Positions 25,495 to 33,743 of a DNA stretch of 36,761 bases are shown one piece after another. The DNA is from Phycisphaerales bacterium (GTDB lineage: Bacteria; Planctomycetota; Phycisphaerae; Phycisphaerales; SM1A02): assembly GCA_020345805.1 (NCBI GenBank), contig CP070772.1:2227772-2264532 (forward strand), given 5' to 3'. The first letter of the stretch is position 1. Every line of letters starts with the position of its first letter. The position numbers and the translations under genes were made by a program. The notes under the pieces are model-generated. The model saw nothing but the letters and a program-made list of their open reading frames with translations, was not told the DNA's origin and ran no database searches.

Positions 25495-26091
25495 TTACTT
25501 CGTCCGTAACCGCGGCCTTCGTCTTGCCCGCCACTCCTCGGCGAGGATCGCCCAGCGCTGATGATCGCGCCATCTGCCGGCGATCTTGATCAGGCGCAGG
25601 GCCGTGCCTTCGTAGCGAAAACCCAATCGCTTGACCAGCTCGATCGAGCGCTCGTTGTTCGGCTGGATACCCGCTTCCACCCGGTGCAGCTTCAGCGTCC
25701 TGAACGCGTGGCGCAGCATCAGCTCGATGCCCTCGGTCATGTAACCTTTGCCATCAAAGGGCACGAAGATGTGGTAGCCGATGTACGTTGACTGCGTCAG
25801 GCCGCGGACGATCTCGTTGAGATTGATCTGGCCGACGATCGCCCCGTCCTCGATGCGGCATATTAACGATTGCAAACGGTTCTCTGCCCGGCCGTGCTTC
25901 AGCATCGTTTCGTACTGCTCAGCGCTGGTGAAGAGAGGCACCCATCCCCGATGCAGCCGGCGACTGTCGCGCATGCGCTGAAGAAACTCCTCACAGTCGC
26001 GCTGCGTGGGCTTGCGCAGGAAAACGCGTGTGCCGATTTCAAGGGCGTCGCGAGTCATCGCCTTGCGGCTTCCCGGCGGCGTGGGAGTCAT
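25495..26091 (-). CDS. GNAT N-acetyltransferase, RimJ/RimL-like
   Basis: The 198-residue protein has the GNAT fold of the ribosomal-protein-alanine acetyltransferase group: RVFLRKPTQRDCEEFLQRM at the start, IVGQINLNEIVRG and YIGYHIFVPFDGKGYMTEGI in the acetyl-CoA binding core, and LHRVEAGIQPNNERSIELV with KRLGFRYEGTALRLIKIAGR at the end. It uses acetyl-CoA to acetylate an N-terminal or side-chain amine. The substrate is unknown. The first ATG (26091) or the one at 26058 may be used; neither has a strong ribosome site. It is in the same orientation as the crotonase genes upstream but has its own spacing to iorA (194 nt with a candidate promoter). Confidence 0.9.
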   Translation of the reverse strand: MTPTPPGSRKAMTRDALEIGTRVFLRKPTQRDCEEFLQRMRDSRRLHRGWVPLFTSAEQYETMLKHGRAENRLQSLICRIEDGAIVGQINLNEIVRGLTQSTYIGYHIFVPFDGKGYMTEGIELMLRHAFRTLKLHRVEAGIQPNNERSIELVKRLGFRYEGTALRLIKIAGRWRDHQRWAILAEEWRARRRPRLRTK

Positions 26092-26117
26092 GGGGGCAGG
26101 GTATCAGGAACAGGTCC

Positions 26118-26933
26118 TCAGCGGCCGGTGAAGCGGGGCGGGCGCTTTTCGACGAACGCGTTGACGGCCTCCAGGTGGTCGGCAGTGCGGCTGGCGACCT
26201 CCTGGATCGCGGCTTCCGCCTCGAGCTGCTGATCCAGGCTGTGGCTGAACGATTGCCGCAGCAGTTGCTTCGTCCATGCCAGGGCGCGGGCGGGCCGCGC
26301 CGCGAGGTCCTCGGCCAAGGCGCGGGCTTCGTCCATGAGCCTGTCCGCCTCCACCACCAGGTTGACCAGCCCCATTCGCAGCGCCTCGGGGGCATCAACC
26401 TTCCGTCCCGTGCAGCACATCTCCATGGCCCGGGCATGGCCGATCATGCGAGGCAGGAAGTACGTGCTGCCCGCATCGGGGGCAACGCCCACGTGGATGA
26501 ACGCCTCGATGAACACGGCCTGTTCGGAAGCGATGCGGAAATCGCAGGCTAGGGCGAGGCTGCATCCGGCCCCCGCAGCCACGCCGTTCACCGCCGCGAT
26601 GATGGCCTTGTCCATCCGGCACATCCGCCGGATGATCGGGTTGTAGCGCTCGCGCAGGTCGATGCCCAGGTTGGGCGTCTCCCCGCCGTCATAACGCTGC
26701 TTCAGTTCCGCCAGGTCCTGCCCGGCGTTGAACGCCTTGCCCGCGCCGGTGAGGATGATGACCTTCACAGTCTCATCGCGATCTGCGTTTTCCATCGCGG
26801 CGGCCAGATCGGCCGTTAGCTGATTGCTGCACGCGTTGTAAGCCTGCGGGCGATTCATGGTGACCGTGCAGATCGATTGAACGGTCTCGACGATCACCGT
26901 CTCGTAGGCGCCGGCGGATTTGCGATCACCCAT
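26118..26933 (-). CDS. Enoyl-CoA hydratase/isomerase, PaaG-like
   Basis: The start is ATG at 26931-26933 with GGAGG 7 nt upstream, giving 271 residues. The crotonase fold is clear: oxyanion-hole piece GAGKAFNAGQDLAEL, then GVAAGAGCSLALACDFRIAS and GVAPDAGSTYFLPRMIG. The AGQDL signature and an aspartate (in APDAG) with Ala/Gly at the hydratase glutamate positions match PaaG, the ring 1,2-epoxyphenylacetyl-CoA isomerase, rather than a hydratase. Other crotonase isomerases share these marks, so the substrate is uncertain. It sits in a minus-strand run with an enoyl-CoA hydratase and a thioesterase upstream and iorA downstream. Confidence 0.9.
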   Translation of the reverse strand: MGDRKSAGAYETVIVETVQSICTVTMNRPQAYNACSNQLTADLAAAMENADRDETVKVIILTGAGKAFNAGQDLAELKQRYDGGETPNLGIDLRERYNPIIRRMCRMDKAIIAAVNGVAAGAGCSLALACDFRIASEQAVFIEAFIHVGVAPDAGSTYFLPRMIGHARAMEMCCTGRKVDAPEALRMGLVNLVVEADRLMDEARALAEDLAARPARALAWTKQLLRQSFSHSLDQQLEAEAAIQEVASRTADHLEAVNAFVEKRPPRFTGR

Positions 26934-27007
26934 TGCCGTTCCTCCAGCGAAAGCCGCGACCAATCGGCCGCGGCTCACAGTCTATCGTCTGATTGCTCGG
27001 AGGATGC

Positions 27008-27781
27008 CTATTTACCCGTAAACGCCGGCTTGCGCTTCTCCAGGAACGCGGCCATGCCTTCCTTCTGGTCGTCCGTGGCAAAAAGCATGTAGAACAGCCG
27101 CCTCTCGAACTGGAGCCCTTCGGTCAGGGTGGTCTCGAAAGCGCGATTCACCGCTTCCTTTCCGATCTTCAGCGCCACCGGGCCCTTCTTGCACATCTGG
27201 TGGGCCAGCTTCAGGGCTTCGTCGTAATACGCATCATCGGCCGCCACCCGGCTGACCAGCCCCGCGGCCAGCGCCTCGGCGGCGGTCAGGAACCGCCCCG
27301 TGAGGATCACATCCATCGAGGTCGCCTTGCCCACCGCGCGGGTCATTCGCTGGGTGCCCCCTGCCCCGGGGATGATGCCGAGGTTGATCTCCGGCTGGCC
27401 GATCTGCGCCGACTCCGCGGCGATGACGATATCGCACATCATCATCAGCTCGCACCCGCCGCCCAGGGCGTAGCCGCTCACCGCCGCCACAATCGGCTTG
27501 CGGACCTTGCCGATGCGGTCCCACACCGCGAACTGATCGCGGTCGTACATCTCGAACGCATCGCGCCTGGCCATGTCGGAGATGTCCGCCCCCGCGGCGA
27601 AGGCCTTCTCGTTGCCGGTCAGGAGCGTGACGTAGATGTTCTCGTCCTTGTCCCAGGCTTCGAGCTGTTCCATGACCGCGGTGATCAACTCGGGGTTGAT
27701 GGCGTTGAGGACCTTGGGGCGGTTGAAGGTGATGATTCCTACGTGGCCGTCAATGCTGGTGAGTATGGGTTGGTCGGACAT
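27008..27781 (-). CDS. Enoyl-CoA hydratase
   Basis: The 257-residue protein is a standard crotonase-family hydratase of the usual length. It carries the oxyanion-hole piece GNEKAFAAGADISDM and both catalytic glutamates: YALGGGCELMMMCDIVIA and GQPEINLGIIPGAGGTQR. It should hydrate 2-enoyl-CoA to 3-hydroxyacyl-CoA in beta-oxidation or an aryl-CoA pathway. The start lies 25 nt after the thioesterase stop, with GGAA 8 nt upstream, so the two are probably cotranscribed. The next crotonase gene begins 74 nt further on. Confidence 0.94.
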   Translation of the reverse strand: MSDQPILTSIDGHVGIITFNRPKVLNAINPELITAVMEQLEAWDKDENIYVTLLTGNEKAFAAGADISDMARRDAFEMYDRDQFAVWDRIGKVRKPIVAAVSGYALGGGCELMMMCDIVIAAESAQIGQPEINLGIIPGAGGTQRMTRAVGKATSMDVILTGRFLTAAEALAAGLVSRVAADDAYYDEALKLAHQMCKKGPVALKIGKEAVNRAFETTLTEGLQFERRLFYMLFATDDQKEGMAAFLEKRKPAFTGK

Positions 27782-27806
27782 GGGGCGTTTCCAGTTGGCT
27801 TGGTGT

Positions 27807-28217
27807 TCAACGAGACGCGCGTCTGATCAGCGAGATAAGCTTCGACTTGGGAAGCACCCGCTGGACCTGCCGGCCGCGGCCGATGAGCCGCTCATCGCCG
27901 CCCGGTTTCAGATGATAGGCCGCGAGTTCGCAGACGACCGTGGTGTGATCCAGCTCCGTGACCTCTGCGACGATCCGTACCTGATGTCCGATCGGCGCGG
28001 GGGCAAGATGATCCACGGACAGGTGCGATCCGATGCCTTCCTCATGTTCCTCAAGGTGGTCCTTCAGCGCCTTGCGTGCGGCGAGCTCGAAATGATGCCC
28101 CATCGACCAGGTGGAATAGACCGGATGCACGACGATCCCGTCCCAGGAAGGGCACATGTCGTCGGTCACGGTGATGGTGACCTCGGCTTTATTTCCGACT
28201 TTCATGGCTGATTTCAT
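27807..28217 (-). CDS. FlK-like acyl-CoA thioesterase
   Basis: A 136-residue hotdog-fold protein. Counted from the first Met, Thr36 (VYSTWSMG), Glu44 (HHFELAARK) and His70 (SVDHLAPAPIG) have spacings of 8 and 26, the same as the Thr42, Glu50 and His76 triad of the fluoroacetyl-CoA thioesterase FlK. The APxPIG segment after the His is also typical. FlK itself is specific for fluoroacetyl-CoA, but many relatives occur in aromatic and acyl-CoA gene clusters. Here I expect hydrolysis of a small or aryl acyl-CoA. Met5 at 28205 is an alternative start, and neither start has a good ribosome site. It begins a minus-strand run with two crotonases and is divergent from the hydrolase gene. Confidence 0.88.
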   Translation of the reverse strand: MKSAMKVGNKAEVTITVTDDMCPSWDGIVVHPVYSTWSMGHHFELAARKALKDHLEEHEEGIGSHLSVDHLAPAPIGHQVRIVAEVTELDHTTVVCELAAYHLKPGGDERLIGRGRQVQRVLPKSKLISLIRRASR

Positions 28218-28297
28218 GGTCGGGCCAGTTTAACTCCTGCCGGTTTGCCCCGCAGCCGTTGGATACCGCGGCCCGCACTCGCCGCTACACTGTCGTC

Positions 28298-29227
28298 ATG
28301 GCTGACCTGCTGGGATTGCTGATCCTTCTGGGAATCGCGCTGGTGGTGCTGGTGGGTGTTCTTACCGCGCTGCTGGTGCGCGAGGCCAGTCGTCCGCCGC
28401 GGCATTCCGCCGCCTACGCCATCGCCCGTTCGCTTCCCTGCGATCCGGGCGAGTTGGAGCTGGATTTCGAGGAATGGACGCTGGACCGTTCGGGCGACGT
28501 GAAGCTGCCGGTGTGGGAGGTGGCGACGGGCGCCAACCCCGGTGTCGGCGGGTTCGTGGGGGGGGCCGCGGTGTTCGTGCACGGCTGGGGGCAGTCGCGC
28601 ATCGACATGCTCGCCCGCATCGAGCCCTGGTGCAGCCTCTGCGACCGCCTCGTCCTTTACGATCTGCGCGGTCACGGCGATGCCGAAGGCGGCCTCAGCC
28701 CGCTGGGATGCCGGGAGGAGGAGGACCTGATCGAGCTGTTGCGCCGGCTGGGTGATGAGCGGGTGATTCTCGTGGGGCACTCCATGGGCGCGGTCGTCGC
28801 CATCCACGCCGCCGCGCAAGAAAGCGAAGTCAAAGATCACATCGCGGGTATCGCGGCATACGGCCCCTACGCCGACTTCCACACCTCGGTGCAGGGGCGG
28901 CTGCGGGTGGCCGGCTATCCCGCCCGTCCCATCACGGACCTGGCCATGATGTGGCTCAAGCTCTGCGGCATTCGTCACCGCCGCGTGCTCGACGACGTTC
29001 CGAATGTTGCCTGCCCCATGCTGATCATCCACGGCACCGAGGACATCGTCTCGCCTCTCTCGCACGCCCGGTCCATCGCCGAAGCGGCCGTTGATGCAAC
29101 GCTCCTTGAAATCGAAGGCGGCGGGCATCTCGACGCCCACCTTGTCGATCCGCAGACTCACGATGAGGCGGTCGGCGCGTTCCTCGCGCGAATCGGGGCC
29201 GGCGTGGCGCAGACGTGCGCGGTCTGA
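28298..29227 (+). CDS. Membrane-anchored alpha/beta hydrolase
   Basis: The ATG at 28298 gives 309 residues, starting with a transmembrane anchor (MADLLGLLILLGIALVVLVG). The hydrolase domain has the oxyanion segment VFVHGWGQSR (about residue 85), the nucleophile elbow GHSMGAVV, the acid in HGTEDIVSPLSH and the His in GGGHLDAHL. It is likely an esterase or lysophospholipase-like enzyme on the outer face of the membrane. The substrate cannot be inferred. No clear ribosome site precedes the ATG. Confidence 0.88.
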   Translation: MADLLGLLILLGIALVVLVGVLTALLVREASRPPRHSAAYAIARSLPCDPGELELDFEEWTLDRSGDVKLPVWEVATGANPGVGGFVGGAAVFVHGWGQSRIDMLARIEPWCSLCDRLVLYDLRGHGDAEGGLSPLGCREEEDLIELLRRLGDERVILVGHSMGAVVAIHAAAQESEVKDHIAGIAAYGPYADFHTSVQGRLRVAGYPARPITDLAMMWLKLCGIRHRRVLDDVPNVACPMLIIHGTEDIVSPLSHARSIAEAAVDATLLEIEGGGHLDAHLVDPQTHDEAVGAFLARIGAGVAQTCAV

Positions 29228-29241
29228 TGAATCGGCAATGC

Positions 29242-29270
29242 AAAAAGCGCCGCGGTGCTGCGCGGCGCTT
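29242..29270 (-). terminator. Rho-independent terminator of fumC
   Basis: On the minus strand a perfect 10-bp stem AAGCGCCGCG/CGCGGCGCTT (29245-29254 with 29261-29270) and 6-nt loop is followed by TTTTT. It lies 40 nt past the fumC stop codon. In the plus direction there is no T-run, so it serves fumC. Confidence 0.85.
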
Positions 29271-29309
29271 CGGGGAGGTGAGGTAATTGCGAGACCCGAT
29301 GCCCTGAGA

Positions 29310-30728
<1,419 letters not shown>

Positions 30729-30848
30729 CGTGTACCTCGCTGTCTTCATTAAGATGTGAAATCAACGGTAGCGCGCAGCCTTGCGTCTGGCCATCGATCG
30801 GGTGACATGATGAGCGGGTAGCGGCGTGAAGGTCGGGCCGGGTGGGGG

Positions 30849-31520
30849 TCAGCAGCTCGCGGTTACCCGGCAACGTGCGATCAGCCGCTCGAAGAGGCCG
30901 CGTCCTAAGTCCGTCTCTTCCGTCCTCTCCGGGTGCCACTGGACGCCGAGATAGAACCGCCGATCGACGGCCTGCACCGCTTCGATCACGCCGTCAGGCG
31001 CCGTGGCGACGACCCGCAGTGCCCCGGGGTCGGTGATCGCCTGGCGATGGTGGCTGTGCACCAGGCCCCGGCCAAGCTCGCCGCTCACCGCGTGCTGCTT
31101 CCGGCCCCAATGGTCGTCGGCGGTGACGAGAGTGTCGGGCAGATGCTGATCGAGCCGGCCGCCGGCGTGCAGGGTCATCATCTGCATCCCCAGGCAGATC
31201 CCCAGCACCGGCAGATCGGGCCGTTCGGTCAATCCATCCAGCAGAGCCAACTCGAATGCCTGACGCTGAGGATCGATGGGGTTGGCCTTGGGGTGGGTTT
31301 TCACGCCCCAGTGCTCCATGATCGGATCGTCCCCGCCGCTGAGGATGAAGCCGTGGCAAATGCCGAGATAGGCGTCGACCGCTTCGAGGCAGCACGGCAG
31401 GATGACGGGGAGACCGGCGGCGCGCTGGACCATAGGGCCATAGGACCGGCCCAGCTGATACCTCTCGGCCGTCAGATCGACGGTGATCCCGATTATTGGC
31501 TGTGACTGTGGGGCGGTCAT
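30849..31520 (-). CDS. Class I glutamine amidotransferase-like hydrolase (PuuD family)
   Basis: The ATG at 31518-31520 gives 223 residues of peptidase C26 (gamma-glutamyl-gamma-aminobutyrate hydrolase) type. Visible are GFILSGGDDP near 60, the nucleophile Cys in LGICLGMQMM near 110, and the His-Glu pair in GVQWHPERTE near 195. This family cleaves gamma-glutamyl amides, in E. coli gamma-glutamyl-GABA in putrescine degradation. No other puu genes are present, so the substrate is open. There is no clear ribosome site; it may be leaderless. Confidence 0.88.
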   Translation of the reverse strand: MTAPQSQPIIGITVDLTAERYQLGRSYGPMVQRAAGLPVILPCCLEAVDAYLGICHGFILSGGDDPIMEHWGVKTHPKANPIDPQRQAFELALLDGLTERPDLPVLGICLGMQMMTLHAGGRLDQHLPDTLVTADDHWGRKQHAVSGELGRGLVHSHHRQAITDPGALRVVATAPDGVIEAVQAVDRRFYLGVQWHPERTEETDLGRGLFERLIARCRVTASC

Positions 31521-31916
31521 GCCGGCGATATCGGAACATGGCGAGCAGCGGCATGCAAGAGAGCCAAAAAGCAGACCGCCGACCGGAGGCACGGTGGTGG
31601 GAATATCGCGCTAAGTCCGGTCGGCGGGACGGGGGAGGAAGGACAGGAGGAGAACTGCCTCCCAGCCGGCACCCCTCTGTACGCGGTTTCCGAGCGGGGG
31701 ATTCTCATAAGTTGTTTGTTTTCAGTAAAATCCGTCGCGTCACGTCGAGCCCTGTCGATGTCGTCAACGTACACCCGGGCAGCACATTCCGGCCTGCTTT
31801 GCTTCGACGCGACTTGATCGGTCGGCTCGAAAGGCTATGCTCCCCGATTCGTCGCCCCCGCTGCCGGCCGGGGCTGCTTGATCGCAAGTGTCCATGACGA
31901 ACCGGAGAATACCTCC
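31521..31916. other. Intergenic region with AT-rich promoter island
   Basis: This 396-nt gap separates the divergent amidotransferase-like gene and rpsR. It contains a sharply AT-rich stretch at 31700-31735. TTCTCA (31702-31707) and TAAAAT (31726-31731) with an 18-bp spacer could be the rpsR promoter, giving a leader of about 180 nt. No open frame here has convincing codon use. No known RNA family was recognised. Confidence 0.45.
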
Positions 31917-32156
31917 ATGGCGTATCAGTTTCGGCCCAACGTCCGCAAGTCCGGGTACATCAAGGAAGGCGTCAACGGCCAACGCTACGTTGATTTCAAG
32001 GCCGTCGAAGATCTTCGCCGCCTCATGACCCCCAACGGCAAGATCTATTCCCGCAAGCGGTTGGGCGTGACCGCCCGCGAGCAGCGGATGATCGCCCAGG
32101 CGATCAAGCGGGCCCGCTACATGGCCCTGCTTCCCTATACCAGCGCGACTCTGTAA
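31917..32156 (+). CDS. rpsR: 30S ribosomal protein bS18
   Basis: GGAG lies about 9 nt before the ATG at 31917. The 79-residue protein has the S18 core: [19 protein letters not shown], then [20 protein letters not shown] and [11 protein letters not shown]. It binds S6 and 16S rRNA in the platform of the small subunit. It has no cysteines, so it is the zinc-free form. The usual neighbours rpsF, ssb and rplI are absent; the gene stands alone between unrelated genes. Confidence 0.96.
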   Translation: MAYQFRPNVRKSGYIKEGVNGQRYVDFKAVEDLRRLMTPNGKIYSRKRLGVTAREQRMIAQAIKRARYMALLPYTSATL

Positions 32157-32291
32157 TTTGGGCCGGCCGCCGGAGCTTGCCGCCTCTTCACGGTGGTGTT
32201 TCCCGTGGGCGATGCGGCGTCCCGGACGCATCGGTTGATGCGGTCTGCGCGGCGGGGAACTCGGAAAGATAGTTGCGGCTGAGCAGCCGAC

Positions 32292-33638
32292 TCAGCGGCG
32301 AGGGCCGAGCCAGCGGCGGACGGTCACCGCAATCCACGTCAGCCAGAGGCGCATGCGCAGCCTTCGCAGCCCGTCGTCGTGCCGGTTGACGCGCAGCCCG
32401 CGAGCCACCCAACCTTGGGCGACCGAGAGGCGGCCTTCCTTCAGCGCGGCCAGGGCCAGGTTGTGCATGGACGCGACGCAGGTGGGATCCAGTCTCACGA
32501 CTCGCCTGCTCGCCGCCACTCCGCCGTCGCGGTCGCCTGATCGGAATCGGGCCAGAGCCAGCTTGCGGAGCAGGTCCGGGTCCTCACCACCGGACTCGAT
32601 GGCCCGCTCGAACAGCATTACCGCCTCGGAAGGAAGATCCGCTTCCAGCAGAAGCAGGCCGAAGCGGGCCGAATCCTCCGCGGTCCGCCTCCCGCCTTCC
32701 TCCTCCTTCAACAGCGCCAGCTCTTCGCGCAGCCGCTGGCGGGCCGTGTCCGCCAGGCCCCGCCTCAGCAGCGCTTCGGCCAGAGAGAGACGGATCTGCG
32801 GAAACTGCGGATCGAGCTTGAACACCAGCTCGAATTCCAGGTGGGCCTGCTCGAACCGGCGCCGCTGCATTGCGATCTGCCCCAGCCGCTCGTGGGCATC
32901 CACGTTGGCCGGCTCAAGCTCCAGGACGCGGCGGAACTTCTCCGAGGCTTCGGGCATCCGGCCCAGTTCGATGAGCAACTCGCCGTAGTCCAGCAGGGTC
33001 TCGATGTTGCCCGGATCGTCGCGAAGATCGCGCAGATATAACTGCAGAGCCCGTTGAGGCCGACCGACGGCCGCAGCGACCGCCGCCAGCCTCGCCCGGA
33101 GGCGCGGAAGCGTCGGGTCCAACCGCAGCGCTTCGCGCAGGCACCATCCCGCCCGCTCCCATTTGCGGCGCTGAATCAGACTCTCCGCGATCACCGCCAG
33201 GCACTGGGCGCTGGGTCCGGGCAGAGCCTGCTGGGCCAGATAGAAGGTCGTTTCGGCCTGGTCGTGATCGCCCAGCCGGATGTGGCTTTCAATCTTGTGT
33301 GCGTAGGCCCCTTCGAACGCCGGCTCGATCGACAACGCTTCCTCCAGCCAATTGAGAGCCCGCTCGTAGCGGCCCAACCGGTTGCAGGCCGCCCCGCAGG
33401 CGACCATCGCCTCCGGCTGATCCGGGGCCAGCTCCTGGGCACGCTCGTAACTGCCCAGCGCCTCCAGATCGCGCCCCGCCGCCTCCAGCGTCAGGCCGAG
33501 GTTGAAATGCCACTCCGCCTGGTTGGGGTTCAGCGCCAGGGCCTTGCGCAGCTCGGATTCCGCCTCGGCCCACCGGCCGCGCTCGTACATCTCCAAAGCG
33601 CGATCCGCGTGTGCTTCAGCGTTGAGCCAGTCGCTCAT
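32292..33638 (-). CDS. TPR-repeat protein
   Basis: The 448-residue protein consists of about eleven tetratricopeptide repeats from residue 5 to 425 (for example ALEMYERGRWAEAESELRKA, GNIETLLDYGELLIELGRMP). It has a basic tail and no signal peptide. A weakly hydrophobic stretch near the C-terminus (LWLTWIAVTVRRWL) may touch the membrane. TPRs act as protein-binding scaffolds; the partner is unknown. GGAG lies 10 nt before the ATG. It shares a 105-bp divergent promoter region with the HEAT-repeat gene, which suggests joint control. Confidence 0.88.
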   Translation of the reverse strand: MSDWLNAEAHADRALEMYERGRWAEAESELRKALALNPNQAEWHFNLGLTLEAAGRDLEALGSYERAQELAPDQPEAMVACGAACNRLGRYERALNWLEEALSIEPAFEGAYAHKIESHIRLGDHDQAETTFYLAQQALPGPSAQCLAVIAESLIQRRKWERAGWCLREALRLDPTLPRLRARLAAVAAAVGRPQRALQLYLRDLRDDPGNIETLLDYGELLIELGRMPEASEKFRRVLELEPANVDAHERLGQIAMQRRRFEQAHLEFELVFKLDPQFPQIRLSLAEALLRRGLADTARQRLREELALLKEEEGGRRTAEDSARFGLLLLEADLPSEAVMLFERAIESGGEDPDLLRKLALARFRSGDRDGGVAASRRVVRLDPTCVASMHNLALAALKEGRLSVAQGWVARGLRVNRHDDGLRRLRMRLWLTWIAVTVRRWLGPRR

Positions 33639-33743
33639 TGCCGGCTACTCCACCGGGAAAATGCCTACACTACAAACACCGGCCGGGACCTGCCGGTACG
33701 ATGGAACACGTAAAGCAGTGTAGTGTCTGCACACAAGGTGCAC
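33639..33743. promoter_or_regulatory. Divergent control region with nested inverted repeats
   Basis: Between the divergent TPR and HEAT genes, ACACTACA (near 33668-33675) and TGTAGTGT (near 33718-33725) form an 8-bp inverted repeat. Inside it ACCGGC and GCCGGT form a second one. TACACT near 33667 may be a -10 for the HEAT gene. A related stretch, GCCTACACTAC followed by ACCGG, occurs before iorB (20536-20554, minus strand). No known operator was recognised. Confidence 0.4.

Noticed and set aside
32211..32232. Terminator between rpsR and the TPR gene
   Set aside because: GATGCG/CGCATC gives only a 6-bp stem with a 10-nt loop and no T-run.
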